Below, piece after piece: positions 10,212-19,972 of a stretch of 64,000 nt of DNA. The position numbers were made by a program, and so were the translations under genes. This stretch comes from Burkholderiaceae bacterium (lineage in GTDB: Bacteria > Pseudomonadota > Gammaproteobacteria > Burkholderiales > Burkholderiaceae_E), in NCBI GenBank assembly GCA_016710525.1, contig JADJVQ010000032.1, positions 1 to 64,000 on the forward strand, read 5' to 3'. Each line of letters begins with the position of its first letter. Position 1 is the stretch's first letter. The notes under the pieces are model-generated. The model made no database searches. It was not told the DNA's origin and worked only from the letters and a program-made list of their open reading frames with translations.

Positions 10212-12124
10212 ATGATCTCGCCTGAAGTCCTGCCAATGCCTGTTGCCGGCGTTTCCCCGCTGGCGCGCGCGCAGGCGGGATTCAGGCGCCTGGCCGCCCT
10301 GGTGTTCGCCGGGGCATTGCTGGCGGGGTGCGGGGCGGCCGACGCGCCGACCGGACGCACCGCGTCAGGGGCATCTGCCTCGGCCGAAAAGGCAGGCGGC
10401 GCGAACACGGCCGACGTGTATCGATTCGCCAAGATCTCCAATGGCGCCTATTTCTACACCGGCAACGCAGGGGAACGAGACATCGTCCTGGCCTCCTACC
10501 CCGACTTTCGGTATGAGGGCGTGGCCTTTCAGCAGATCGTCGGCAGTCCGGGCACGCCGGTATTTCGGTTCGCCAACCTGGTCACCGGCGGATACTTCTA
10601 CACCGCCAGCCCCGAAGAGCGCGACTTCGTGCGAGGCACGCGCCCCGACATGCGGTATGAAGGCAGCACGTTTTCGGTCGCCACGCCGGCCTCGCCCGGC
10701 GCGGTAGCGGTCTACCGCCTGGCCAACCTGGGTAACGGTGCCTACCTGTACACCAGCAATGCCGGCGAGCGCGACTTCGCGGTCGGCCTGGGCTCCTGGC
10801 GCTTCGAAGGCATCGCGTTCCACACGCCGCCGGCCAGCGGTTTCCTCAACTGTCCGAACGACGCGCTCTCGTTCAACGGCACCTGCCTGTGCAATGTGTC
10901 GGGCTACCGGTACGACTCGCTGAACAACGCCTGCGTGCTGCCCGCCAGCCCGGAGGAGCCGATGCGCCTCTTCTCGGGCTGGGCCGGCGACTATATCGAC
11001 GGCGGCGGTGACGCAGGTGGAGGCGACGGCGGTGGGGGGGCGGCGGGGCGGGCAGCGGCGGCGCAGGCGGCTCGGGGGGTGCGGGTGGCGGAAGTTCGCT
11101 GGGCATGCTGAAGCGCGCCAAAGTCGAGGTTTACCACCCCAGGAACGGCACGCTGTTCCTGGCGGCCACCGGCGAGACCGATTCCGTCAAGGGCATGTTC
11201 ACCCTCGTGCCCGGTTCTTATACCGGACCCGTGCTCGTGGTTTTCAAGGGCCAGACCGGCGCGACGTATTTCGACGAAGCGCTGGGCACCGAAGTGCCAT
11301 TCCCCGAAGGGCGCGAGCTCAACGTCATGCTGGCCTCGCCCACCCGCAATTTCGGCGCGACTCCTCTGACCGAAGCCGCCTACCGGTACGCGCTTCAGAT
11401 CTACAGCGACCCGCGCATGTCGCGCGAGGACAACCTCGTGCGCATCCTCACGCCACAGCGCATCCAGGTCGCCAGCGATCTGATTCTCAGCCAGTTCAAT
11501 GCGCTGCTGCCGCCCAGCACCCAGCTCACCGACATTGCCCGGCTGCCCTACATGATCGGTCCGGGCACTTCGGCCGGCTCGGTGCCCAACACGCCCAACG
11601 GGCTGTATGCGCTGGTGCTGTCTTCGCTGGCTCATGCAGCCAAGAAATACAACGATGCCCTCGTGAATGCCGCGATTCCCAGCGCGGTGCGCACGAGCGC
11701 CCCTGCGTCGATTCTCATGGGGCAGCTGGCTCTGGACCTCACCGACGGACGGATCGACACCTTTGCCGGCAACCAGCCGGTCGCCGACACGCCGCAGCGT
11801 CTGTACTCGCTGTCGGTCGTCGAACTGGCTGCTTTGAAAGTGTCCAATGGCCTGACCTTTCCCGCGATGGTGGCCGCCGGAATGCAGACATCGGTGACCG
11901 CGTACGCCAGCCCGGCATTGGCCCAGGCCGTCGGCACGATCACCATCCCGCCCCCGCCGCCATTGCCGCCACCGGTTCCACCGCAGCCACCGAGCTGCAA
12001 CGGCGTGCTGTATCCATTGCCCGGGGGCGGCTCCGGATGCTGCCCCATCGGATCGACGGTCTACCAATCCGACTCGTTCTCCTATTGCGTTGCGAACGTC
12101 AACGGCTCGGGTTCTGGCACGTGA
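10212..12124 (+). CDS. DUF5648-repeat lipoprotein (frameshifted)
   Basis: N-terminal signal with lipobox LLAGC (Cys40, or Cys32 if the second Met is used). Three DUF5648-type repeats follow (about residues 68-215), each with a pattern such as YRFAKISNGAYFYT, NAGERD and FRYEGVAF; such repeats form a beta-propeller-like sugar/cell-wall-associated fold in other secreted proteins. After a Cys-bearing segment and a Gly-rich linker the frame changes: one G appears to be missing from the 7-G run at 11035-11041. The continuation (11105-12124) is a roughly 300-residue domain not recognised, ending in a Pro-rich stretch and a small Cys-rich tail (SGCCPIGSTVY). Function unknown; an exposed envelope protein. 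Confidence 0.75.
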
Positions 12125-12186
12125 GCCTACCTGCCGTCACCCCGATAGCGCGCGCCGCACCTCCAGCGGTTTCCTGAGGAGAACCC

Positions 12187-15100
12187 TTGAAATTATCACT
12201 CCTGGCCACCCGGACCGCGGGCGCGCTGCTGACCCTGCTCACCCTGGCCGGCGGCATGTCGGCACAGGCACAGGCGCCAGCCGCTGCCCCCGCGCCAGCG
12301 GCCGATGTGCAGCTGCGCATCGAGGCCGGTCAGCATGCCGGCGTGGTCCGCCGCCTGGCATTGAGTCCCGATGAGCGTCGCCTGGTAACTGTGGGCGATG
12401 ACAAGACGGCTCGCGTGTGGTCGGTCCCGGACCAGGCGCTGCAGGCGGTCCTGCGCGTGCCGATCGGCGCCGGCGAAGCGGGTCGCCTGTACGGTGCGGC
12501 TTTTTCGCCCGATGGCCGCGAGATCGTGGTGGGCGGCAGCCTGGCAGGGGCGCCAGGCGGCTCGCGCCTGTATTTCTTCGATGCGGCCAGTGGCCGGGCG
12601 CTGCGCTCGGTCGCCATTGCCGCGGGTGATGTCAAACGGCTGGTCTGGCTCAAGTCACCCGAAGCCATTGCAGCCTGCTCGGCCAGCCCCGCGATGCTCA
12701 CGCTGGTCTCGCGCGATGGCCGCCCGCTGCTCACCGAGCGCTTCGAGGCCCCCTGCTACGGCCTGGCCGCGCACCCCGACGGCTCCCTGCTCGCCGCGAC
12801 TTTCGACGGCCGAGTCCGCCGTTACGCCGCGCGCGACCGGGCCTCCTGGCAGGCGGCCGGGGGCTTCGCCACCGAGATCCGCGATCCGCAGTCCTTGGCG
12901 GTATCGCCAGACGGACGGCACGTGGCGGTCGGTTATTTTTCCCGCCTCGACGCCCGCAGTGTCGCCGTCGATGTGTTCGAACTGGCGGCTGCCAGCCTTG
13001 CCCGGCGCTTCACCTTCAACGATCTGGCCGTGGGCAACCTGATGTCCGTGGCCTGGTCGCGCGATGGCGCGAGCATCGCGGCGGCCGGCACCGGATTCAA
13101 TCCGCCGGGCTTCAGAATGCCGATGAAACGCATTGCCTGGCCCGGGGGCGAGACGCGCGAGGTCATCGCCGGCAACGACTCTGTCTTCGACGTCAGCGCC
13201 ACCAGCACCGGCGAGTTTTTGCTGGCATCCGGCGACGGCGCCTGGACGATCGCCCCCGCAGCGGGCGAACCCCGGCGCGCCCAGTCTGCCTGGCCCGACC
13301 TGCGCAGCGCCGGCCATCTGAAGCTGTCGGCCGACGCGCGCTCGGTCGCCTTCGGCATCGGGCCCGGTGAACCCGCCCAGCGATTCGACATTCGCCGCCG
13401 CCTGCTGACGGCGGACTCCGGCAGCGATCTGTCAGCGCCGCGGCAATCGGCGTTTTCCTTTTCGGTCCGCGATTGGGAAGATAACCTGCGCCCGCAAGTG
13501 GCCGGTCAGGCGCTGGCCATGGAACCGGCCGAGGTTTCCCGAGCCGTCGCGCTGGCCGCCGACAACAGCGCCGCATTCGTCGGAACGACCCGCAGCCTGC
13601 GCCGCATCGAGCGCGACGGTACCCAGCGCTGGTCGATGCGCACCGCCGCCGAGGTGCGCGCGGTCAATGTCGGCGCCGATGGCCGGATCGTCGTCACCGC
13701 CATGGGCGATGGCACTCTCGCCTGGTGGCGGGCCGCCGACGGGTTGCTGCTGATGCAGGCATTCACGACCCGCGACGGCCGCTGGATTGTCTGGACAGCA
13801 CGCGGCCACTACGACGCCAGCGTCGGCGCCGAATCGCTGATCGGCTGGCATGTGAATCGGCCTGGCGGCGCCGACTTCCATTCGATCGGCAAATTCCGAT
13901 CGGCCTACCACCGTCCCGATGTCATCGACCGGGTGCTCGAGACGCTAGACCCCGATCTGGCCATGAGCCAGGCAGACGAAGCCCGCCGGCTGGCCGCCCA
14001 GAAAGTCCTGGACGAAGACCTGCGCCAGCGGATCCAGGCGGTCGCGGCGGCCGCGCCGCCACCGCCCGAAAAAGTCCTGCCTCCCGTGCTCACGGTGCTG
14101 GGCGAGCGCGCCGTCAGGCGCAACAGCACCGAGTTGCGCCTCGAATTCTCGGTGCGAGCCGAGCGACAGCCGGCCGACAGCCTGCTGGTGAGGGTCGATG
14201 GACGACCGGTCGAAGGCGCACGCATCACGCTGCCCGCGCGCCAGGACGGACAGAGCACGGGCACAGTCGTCGTCCGGATGCCTGCACGCGACGCCGAGGT
14301 CGTCCTGTTTGCGGTCGCCGGCAACCTGGTGTCCGAGCCGACCCAGGTGTCCTTCCGGTATGAACCGCCGTTGGCAGGATCTGCCGGAAGGCCGACCCCA
14401 TCGGTGACGACAAGCCCCGGCTCCACATCCGGCTCCACATCCGGCTCCACATCCGGCGTCACGCCGGCGACCGGCACGCGCCCGGCGAACGCGTCCGCCC
14501 CCGCCGGCGCCAAACGGCTGTTCGTCGTCGCGGTCGGGGTATCCGAGTACGCCCGCAGCGACTACAACCTGCGCCTGCCAGCCAAGGACGCGACCGACTT
14601 CCTCGAGCTGATGAAGACTCAGGCCGGCACCTTGTACAGCGGTGTCGAAGGCCGCCTGCTGGTCAACGGCGAGGCGACCCGGGCGAAGGTTCTGGAGGCC
14701 ATGAACTGGCTGCGCGCAGTGGTCGGCGAACAGGACACCGGCATGCTGTTCATCGCCGGCCACGGCGTCAACGATGCCATCGGCCAGTACCACTTCCTGC
14801 CCTACGATGCCGACGTCGCCCGACCCTCGCGCACCGCGGTTCCCGAAACCGCGATCCGCCAGGCCCTCTCGTCGATCAAAGGGCGCGCCGTGCTGTTCGT
14901 GGATACCTGCTTTGCGGGCAATGTCATGGGCTCGGGCGCGGCCGCGAGCCACGAGATCTCGCGCCTGGCCAACACGCTGTCGTCGGCGGAAAACGGCGTG
15001 ATCGTGTTCTCGGCCAGTACCGGCCGCCAGGAGTCGCTCGAGAACCCGGCATGGGGCAATGGCGCGTTCACCAAAGCACTGATCGAAGGCATTCGTGGCG

Positions 15101-15252
15101 GGGCCGATTTCCGACGCGAAGGTGTCGTCACCCACCAGGGCCTGAGCTACTTCCTGGGCCAGGAAGTGCGCAACATCACCCGCGGCCGCCAGACCCCGGT
15201 CACTGCGGTGCCGCTGGGCGTCACCGATTTCGCGCTGGTGGCCTTGAAATAG
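12187..15252 (+). CDS. Exported WD40-caspase (C14-like) protein
   Basis: 1021 residues, TTG start with a good ribosome site (GAGGAGAA, 12175-12182). A Sec signal peptide occupies about residues 1-30. Residues 35-560 contain WD40/beta-propeller-like repeats (LALSPDERRLVTVGDDKTARVW, GRIVVTAMGDGTLAWWRA). A coiled and Pro-rich stretch and a linker with three GSTS copies follow. From about 776 the protein is a caspase-fold peptidase (RLFVVAVGVSEY), with catalytic His859 in IAGHG and Cys908 in VDTCFAG. An N-terminal signal makes it periplasmic or outer, unlike typical cytosolic metacaspases. It ends the + strand envelope operon and faces the T6SS effector operon. The peptidase call is firm; substrate unknown. 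Confidence 0.85.
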   Translation: MKLSLLATRTAGALLTLLTLAGGMSAQAQAPAAAPAPAADVQLRIEAGQHAGVVRRLALSPDERRLVTVGDDKTARVWSVPDQALQAVLRVPIGAGEAGRLYGAAFSPDGREIVVGGSLAGAPGGSRLYFFDAASGRALRSVAIAAGDVKRLVWLKSPEAIAACSASPAMLTLVSRDGRPLLTERFEAPCYGLAAHPDGSLLAATFDGRVRRYAARDRASWQAAGGFATEIRDPQSLAVSPDGRHVAVGYFSRLDARSVAVDVFELAAASLARRFTFNDLAVGNLMSVAWSRDGASIAAAGTGFNPPGFRMPMKRIAWPGGETREVIAGNDSVFDVSATSTGEFLLASGDGAWTIAPAAGEPRRAQSAWPDLRSAGHLKLSADARSVAFGIGPGEPAQRFDIRRRLLTADSGSDLSAPRQSAFSFSVRDWEDNLRPQVAGQALAMEPAEVSRAVALAADNSAAFVGTTRSLRRIERDGTQRWSMRTAAEVRAVNVGADGRIVVTAMGDGTLAWWRAADGLLLMQAFTTRDGRWIVWTARGHYDASVGAESLIGWHVNRPGGADFHSIGKFRSAYHRPDVIDRVLETLDPDLAMSQADEARRLAAQKVLDEDLRQRIQAVAAAAPPPPEKVLPPVLTVLGERAVRRNSTELRLEFSVRAERQPADSLLVRVDGRPVEGARITLPARQDGQSTGTVVVRMPARDAEVVLFAVAGNLVSEPTQVSFRYEPPLAGSAGRPTPSVTTSPGSTSGSTSGSTSGVTPATGTRPANASAPAGAKRLFVVAVGVSEYARSDYNLRLPAKDATDFLELMKTQAGTLYSGVEGRLLVNGEATRAKVLEAMNWLRAVVGEQDTGMLFIAGHGVNDAIGQYHFLPYDADVARPSRTAVPETAIRQALSSIKGRAVLFVDTCFAGNVMGSGAAASHEISRLANTLSSAENGVIVFSASTGRQESLENPAWGNGAFTKALIEGIRGGADFRREGVVTHQGLSYFLGQEVRNITRGRQTPVTAVPLGVTDFALVALK
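14419..14454 (+). repeat. Three perfect 12-bp tandem repeats
   Basis: GGCTCCACATCC occurs three times without mismatch inside the linker of the caspase-like protein, encoding GSTS three times. It separates the propeller half from the peptidase half. Confidence 0.9.
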
Positions 15253-15268
15253 CGCAAGTGCCTTGCGC
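15252..15268 (+). terminator. Weak hairpin after the caspase-like gene
   Basis: GCGCAAG-TGC-CTTGCGC forms a perfect 7-bp stem at the stop codon of the caspase-like gene, in the 124-bp gap between convergent genes. No T-tract follows, so termination is only suggested. Confidence 0.35.
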
Positions 15269-15376
15269 GCCGGCAGGGGATCGATCGCCCCGCGGGCGTC
15301 CGAATCGAACCCGAGGGCGGCTTTGCGCCGTCGATCTCGACGGAACAGGCAGCCTCGGCCCCTCGGCCGGTGAGCC

Positions 15377-16104
15377 CTATTCGAAGACGAGGTGCGACAA
15401 GAACTGGCGCACCTGATCGCGCTCACCCGACTGGGGATGTTCGAACGTCCAGACCGCGATTCCGACGCGTTGCTCGCGCTGCACGTAGATGTGCCATTGG
15501 TTCAGCGCAGTGCCCTGGTAGGTGAATGCCAGGCGCAGCAGGACGCTAGGCAGGGGCGCGAGTTCAGGCGCCGGACCGGCACGGGTGACCGCAAGATCGG
15601 CCGCGAACACCCGCAAGCGCTCGCATTGCTGCTCGGCGTATTCATCCAGCGTGGTCTGTTCGGCGAGCTGTCCTCCTTGCACACGACGGTTTCGGCGAAA
15701 GCGCCGCCCCCCTCGCGCTGCAGACCCAGGTGGCCGATCACGAAATACCCCGGCGGCGGCTCGTGAACATGCCAGGTCGTGCCGTCGATGTGATCCGCCG
15801 ATCCCTGATCCAGCGTGACGACAAACGTGGTGTCCCCCGCTTCGATTCGATCGCCATGCGCCAGCACCGTGGCGCCGGCGACCGGCGCGCCGTTCAGGAA
15901 CGTGCCGCCCGAAGAGCCCAGGTCCTCGAGGAGCAGATCGTCGTCGCGCTGCGTCAGCAGGAAATGGCGGCGCGACATCGCCGGGTCGCCGATCCGGCAA
16001 CCCGCGCCCTCCCGGCCCACTTCCATCGGGTGTCCAGGCGACAGATGGACGTGCCCGATCTGCTGCTCGCCCATGAAGACATCGAGATGAACGGTCGCTG
16101 GCAT
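15377..16104 (-). CDS. FHA domain-DcrB/DUF1795-like fusion (frameshifted)
   Basis: The N-terminal half is an FHA domain (about residues 18-95; EVGREGAGCRIGDPAMSRRH, DLGSSGGTFLNG). The frame then changes near 15678-15684, where one base appears missing. The continuation (QGGQLAEQTTLDEYAEQQ, FTYQGTALNQWHIYVQ, AVWTFEHPQSGERDQVRQFL) resembles the DcrB/DUF1795 domain often found beside T6SS effectors, where it can act as an adaptor. The start at 16104 is chosen because it lies two bases past the stop of the upstream gene. It is the last gene of the effector operon. An adaptor or chaperone role gated by phosphothreonine is an inference. Confidence 0.7.
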
Positions 16105-16106
16105 GG

Positions 16107-16715
16107 TCAGATCTTCAGCGCGTCGAACCACGCGGGATTCAGCGCCCGGTAATGCGCGGCCAGCGGCTTTTGCGAGAGCTGGCGCCACAGACGGGCGAAC
16201 ACGATTGCACGCTCGAGCAGCGCATCGGGCACGCCGGCCCCCGGATTGGCCAGCATCGGGAGCAGTTCCGTCATCAGCGCGTACAGGCGCTGCTCGGCGG
16301 CGATGAAGCCCGGCATGTCCAGCGGCGGATCGATCGCGTGCCGGCCCAGCGTGACCGTGGGGTCCAGTGTGAGCGTGCGGGACGACAGCTGCGTACCGGT
16401 GGCCACATCGATGTAGACGACCCAGCCGGGCGCGGTGATCTCCGGCGGATCGGGCGGGCGGCCCTTGCGCAGGAAGAAGGGCACGGCCAGAAATGGCCTG
16501 CCCTCGAAGACGAAGGGCACCGGGTAACCGCGCGACGCCTCCCGCGGCATCGCGGGAACTTGGGCACGGTACGACTGGACCTGCTTGACCCGCTGTTCGA
16601 CCAGCGAAGGGGTGTCGTCGGTGGCGCCGCCTGGCGCGGAAATGGTCATCAGTGCTACTCCCGCCTGCAAGAGAATGGCCCGGCGCCCGCGTCGCGGGTC
16701 GAGCAGCCTGTTCAT
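16107..16715 (-). CDS. Small exported protein, candidate immunity protein to the PAAR effector
   Basis: 202 residues, family not recognised. The N-terminus has a twin-arginine-like stretch (RRGRRAILLQAG) followed by a hydrophobic segment and Ala-rich cleavage region, so export (possibly by Tat) is likely. The mature part is alpha-rich with WVVYIDVATG and LYALMTELLPMLANPG. The ATG at 16715 overlaps the stop of the PAAR gene (ATGA), so the two are translationally coupled. Tight coupling downstream of a toxin-like T6SS effector, small size and periplasmic targeting fit an immunity protein, but nothing in the sequence proves it. Confidence 0.6.
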   Translation of the reverse strand: MNRLLDPRRGRRAILLQAGVALMTISAPGGATDDTPSLVEQRVKQVQSYRAQVPAMPREASRGYPVPFVFEGRPFLAVPFFLRKGRPPDPPEITAPGWVVYIDVATGTQLSSRTLTLDPTVTLGRHAIDPPLDMPGFIAAEQRLYALMTELLPMLANPGAGVPDALLERAIVFARLWRQLSQKPLAAHYRALNPAWFDALKI

Positions 16716-17773
16716 CGGATCGGGTTGTCGGTCACGGCGATCGGGCCGCCGTCCATGGAATTCGCGTATTCGGTGGCCGGCACCACGCGGCCAGCCTGAT
16801 TGGTGCCGGTGTCGTTGATGGTATAGGCCAGCGTCTTGCCGTTGCCGTCCTGGATCGCACCGGTGGTGTTGACCGCGTGGCCCCCGGACTGGTTGGGATC
16901 GTTCCACAGGCGACCCGCATCGTGGCCGGAGATTACCCCCTGGTTGTTGGCCAGGGCCTGGTCGACGCTGGCGGTGTTGCCGGGCGCCATGTGCGCCGGC
17001 ACGCCGCCGTTCTCCAGGATCTTTTCTTCGCCACCGATCGGCGTGCCCGAATTGCGGTTGTAACCCGACGGTGGAGGGCCATTGGCGATGGCTTCCATCT
17101 GCGCTTCGGTGTATTCGTTGCCGGTCGCCTGATGGATGAGCTGCTGAGACGACTGCACGGCACAGTTCTGGTAGCTCTGCTGTCCCGGGTGAAGCGCGCG
17201 CCCTGCCGCCGGATCGCCGATCACCCGCACATGAACCGGATCCGGACGGCCCGCCAGATCCTTCAGGAAGGCCTCGCCACCGTCACCGGCACGAACCGCA
17301 TTCAACTGGCGGATCGTTTCGGCCTGCTGTTCGGGCGTGCCGTCGACGATCACATTCGGCGAATAGTAGGTGACGATGCTGCCATCGGGCTTGAGCTCGC
17401 TGCGCGGGTACGAGGGGCTGAGCACCGCCTTGACGGCCCCCATCAGCGCGGCCATCAGGCCGCCGAAGCCCATGCTGCCCATGCCCGCCATGCCGACCAC
17501 GACCGTGGGCTCACCCATCGCGATCACGTCCGGCGGCCCGACGCAGATCATCATGTCGCCCATCCGGGCTTGCGGCATACCGCCCACGATCACGGTCGGT
17601 GACCCCATGATGATCGGCCCGCCCACATGCGGCACCAGCACCGTCACCAGCGGACAGGTGTGCATGTCGGTGATCCGGGCGGCGGGCTTGCCGCCGATGA
17701 TGACCAGCGGAAACCCACTGACGATGACGCCGCCGTGGACCGACGGGTCACCCAGGCGCGCAGCGAAGGTCAT
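16712..17773 (-). CDS. PAAR protein with C39/papain-like C-terminal domain (candidate T6SS effector)
   Basis: 353 residues. Residues 1-95 form a PAAR domain (AARLGDPSVHGG, GKPAARITDMHTCP, GGMPQARMGDMMICVGPPD), which sharpens the VgrG spike tip. A short hydrophobic Gly/Met segment follows. Residues about 195-353 look like a papain/C39-type cysteine peptidase: Cys204 in YQNCAVQS, His299 in GGHAVNTTG and Asn320-Asp321 in TINDTG, the usual order Cys-His-Asn/Asp. The gene sits 31 bp after vgrG and overlaps the next gene. Together this indicates an evolved PAAR effector with a toxic peptidase or related activity. The catalytic assignment is by motif pattern only. Confidence 0.75.
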   Translation of the reverse strand: MTFAARLGDPSVHGGVIVSGFPLVIIGGKPAARITDMHTCPLVTVLVPHVGGPIIMGSPTVIVGGMPQARMGDMMICVGPPDVIAMGEPTVVVGMAGMGSMGFGGLMAALMGAVKAVLSPSYPRSELKPDGSIVTYYSPNVIVDGTPEQQAETIRQLNAVRAGDGGEAFLKDLAGRPDPVHVRVIGDPAAGRALHPGQQSYQNCAVQSSQQLIHQATGNEYTEAQMEAIANGPPPSGYNRNSGTPIGGEEKILENGGVPAHMAPGNTASVDQALANNQGVISGHDAGRLWNDPNQSGGHAVNTTGAIQDGNGKTLAYTINDTGTNQAGRVVPATEYANSMDGGPIAVTDNPIR

Positions 17774-17804
17774 CGGTGGACTCCGGGTTGCGGGTGCGTG
17801 CGCA

Positions 17805-19838
17805 TCAGCTGTTGATCTTGACCATCGGGGCCTTGATGTCGACCAGCCCCATGCCGGCGATCTCGATCTTGGCGCCGTTGACCGTCACGTTGACGCCCTT
17901 CAACTCGATCGTGCCGTCCATCTTCATCGTCAGCGACGCCGCGCCGGTCTTGAGCACGATCTCGGTGCCGGCCTCCAGCTTGTAGCTCTTGCCGACCTTC
18001 ATGCCTGTGCTGCCCTTGGTATCGCCCTTCTCGTCCTTGCCGACGGTCAGCGAGCGATTGCCGGTGACATCGACTTTTTCGTTGCCCTTGACGGTTTCGG
18101 TCCGGTTGCCGGTGATGTCGATCTTCTCGTTCTTCTCGACTTTCTCGACGCGGTCGCCCTTGACCGTGATGGTCTCGTTGCGGTCGACGACTTCGGTGCG
18201 GTCATGCTTGATGTGCACGTTTTCGTCGTTGTCGACCGTCTTGGCACGGTCGTGGCCCACCCAGTGGGTTTCGTCGTTCTCGACCTCGATTTTCTGGTTC
18301 TTTTCAGCGTGCAGCCAGACCTCTTCCTGGCCCTTGAGGTCTTCGAAGCGCAGCGCATTGGCGTTCTGGTCGGTGCCCTTCAGGCTCGAGCGGCTGAGCA
18401 TGCCCCACTGGGTCTTGTTGTCGGGCAGCTTCCAGGGCGGCATGTGCTCGCCGTTGTAGACCATGCCGGTGACGATCGGGCGGTCGGGATCGCCTTCGAG
18501 GAAACTGACGATCACTTCCTGCCCGATACGCGGGATCGAAATGAAGCCCCAGTTGTTGCCGGCGGCCAGCGTCGAGACCCGCAGATAGCACGACGACGTG
18601 TCGTCGGTCGGACCGAAGCGGTCCCAATGAAAGTGAACCTTGATCCGGCCGTACTTGTCGGTGTGGATTTCTTCGTTGGCGGGGCCGGTCACTTTCGCGG
18701 TCTGCACGCCATGGATCAGCGGGCGCCGCGTCACGCGCGGCGGACGGAACTGCTGCGCATACGGAATCGCGGTAAATGAGCACTTGAACTTGCTGCCCGA
18801 TTTCTGGCCGCTTTCGTGGTGGATGTCCTCGTAGACATACTCGGTGCCGACGATCAGGTACTCGCCATTCTGATCGTTGCGCGGGTGGTCGATCAGCTTG
18901 AAGCGCTGCCCGACATGGAACTGGCGCAGCAGCCCCTCGCCGCGAAACACGATCGAATTGGTCGCGAGTTCTTCGGCACGGGCTGCGACATAGGGATCGC
19001 CTTGTGCCAGCGCTTGGCCATCGACCGGGTCGAAGTCGCCGGGATAGTCGTAGATCTCGAAATCGGCGCCGGACTCCGCATGCTCATGGGGGTTCTGCGG
19101 CTTGCGCGTCACCATCTGCTCCGACTTCGGCTTGACGAAGTCATAGTCCTTCAACGTGAACTTGTTGGGCTGGATCTCCTGGATCTGACGCCATTCGGTG
19201 ATCACGTCGTTGCGGTGCACCTGCTCCTGGCTGGCCGGCACGTACGAAATGCTGCTTTGCCCTGAAATCGGCTTGTGCTTGGTCTTGTCGTCGATCAGGA
19301 CCATCAGCCCCTGGGTGGCCTTCTGCTCGAAATACCAGTAGATGCCTTCCTGTTCGAGCAGGCGCGTGACGAACGCGTAGTCGGATTCGCGATACTGGAC
19401 GCAGTATTCCCAGGGCTTGTAGACCGAGCGGTCGAGCAGGCGCTGCTCCCAGGCGAGCGAACTGCTTCGCTTGCGCCCGAAGATGATCTTGTCGGCAATG
19501 TCGACGATGTTCAGGTTCTGGAAGATCTTGCTGTCGGCCGTGCGGGTCAGCCCGAAGATGCCGGGCCGCACCTGCAGCCGATAGACGAAGCGGCGCCCCA
19601 GGCTGCCGCCATTGGTGAACTGGGTGACGTAGCCGCTGAAGTCGCGCTTGACGCCGTCGCCGTGGTCGATCGCGACACTGACCCATCTGCCCAGGATGTC
19701 CTTGGGCAGCAGGTCATCCCGGGAACTGACGGCCTCGATGTCGATCTCGTACATCCGTGACAGCCGATCGGACACCCGCATGCTCGAAAAGAGCAGATCG
19801 GGGTCCATCGGACTGGACAGTACACAAAGACGCGCCAT
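17805..19838 (-). CDS. vgrG: T6SS spike protein VgrG
   Basis: 677 residues, the trimeric spike of the T6SS. The N-terminal gp27-like part (residues 1-390; FGYVTQ-type motif DFSGYVTQFTNGG, WEYCVQYRESDYAFVTRLLEQ) is followed by the gp5 OB-fold (EIHTDKYGRIKVHFHWDR, YLRVSTLAAGNNWGFISIPR) and a long C-terminal needle of 8-residue-like repeats rich in DRNETITVKGDRVEKVEKNE. It ends in a beta-rich tip without an added toxin domain, so cargo is probably carried by the PAAR protein encoded next. Confidence 0.95.
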   Translation of the reverse strand: MARLCVLSSPMDPDLLFSSMRVSDRLSRMYEIDIEAVSSRDDLLPKDILGRWVSVAIDHGDGVKRDFSGYVTQFTNGGSLGRRFVYRLQVRPGIFGLTRTADSKIFQNLNIVDIADKIIFGRKRSSSLAWEQRLLDRSVYKPWEYCVQYRESDYAFVTRLLEQEGIYWYFEQKATQGLMVLIDDKTKHKPISGQSSISYVPASQEQVHRNDVITEWRQIQEIQPNKFTLKDYDFVKPKSEQMVTRKPQNPHEHAESGADFEIYDYPGDFDPVDGQALAQGDPYVAARAEELATNSIVFRGEGLLRQFHVGQRFKLIDHPRNDQNGEYLIVGTEYVYEDIHHESGQKSGSKFKCSFTAIPYAQQFRPPRVTRRPLIHGVQTAKVTGPANEEIHTDKYGRIKVHFHWDRFGPTDDTSSCYLRVSTLAAGNNWGFISIPRIGQEVIVSFLEGDPDRPIVTGMVYNGEHMPPWKLPDNKTQWGMLSRSSLKGTDQNANALRFEDLKGQEEVWLHAEKNQKIEVENDETHWVGHDRAKTVDNDENVHIKHDRTEVVDRNETITVKGDRVEKVEKNEKIDITGNRTETVKGNEKVDVTGNRSLTVGKDEKGDTKGSTGMKVGKSYKLEAGTEIVLKTGAASLTMKMDGTIELKGVNVTVNGAKIEIAGMGLVDIKAPMVKINS

Positions 19839-19972
19839 GTTCTTAGCTCCACGCAGGCAGGGGTTCGCTCACGGTGCAACTGTATCGCCCGCGGACCCGG
19901 CCGGCCATAACACTGAAGTAGGCCCCGCCCGCGCGCGCCCGCGCAAGCGGCCGGCGGGCGGGGAAACGAGGA

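Noticed and set aside
19869..19972. Continuation of the ClpV N-terminal frame to 19869
   Set aside because: After the slip this frame is nonsense; the second AAA domain and true stop are in the other frame at 19973.
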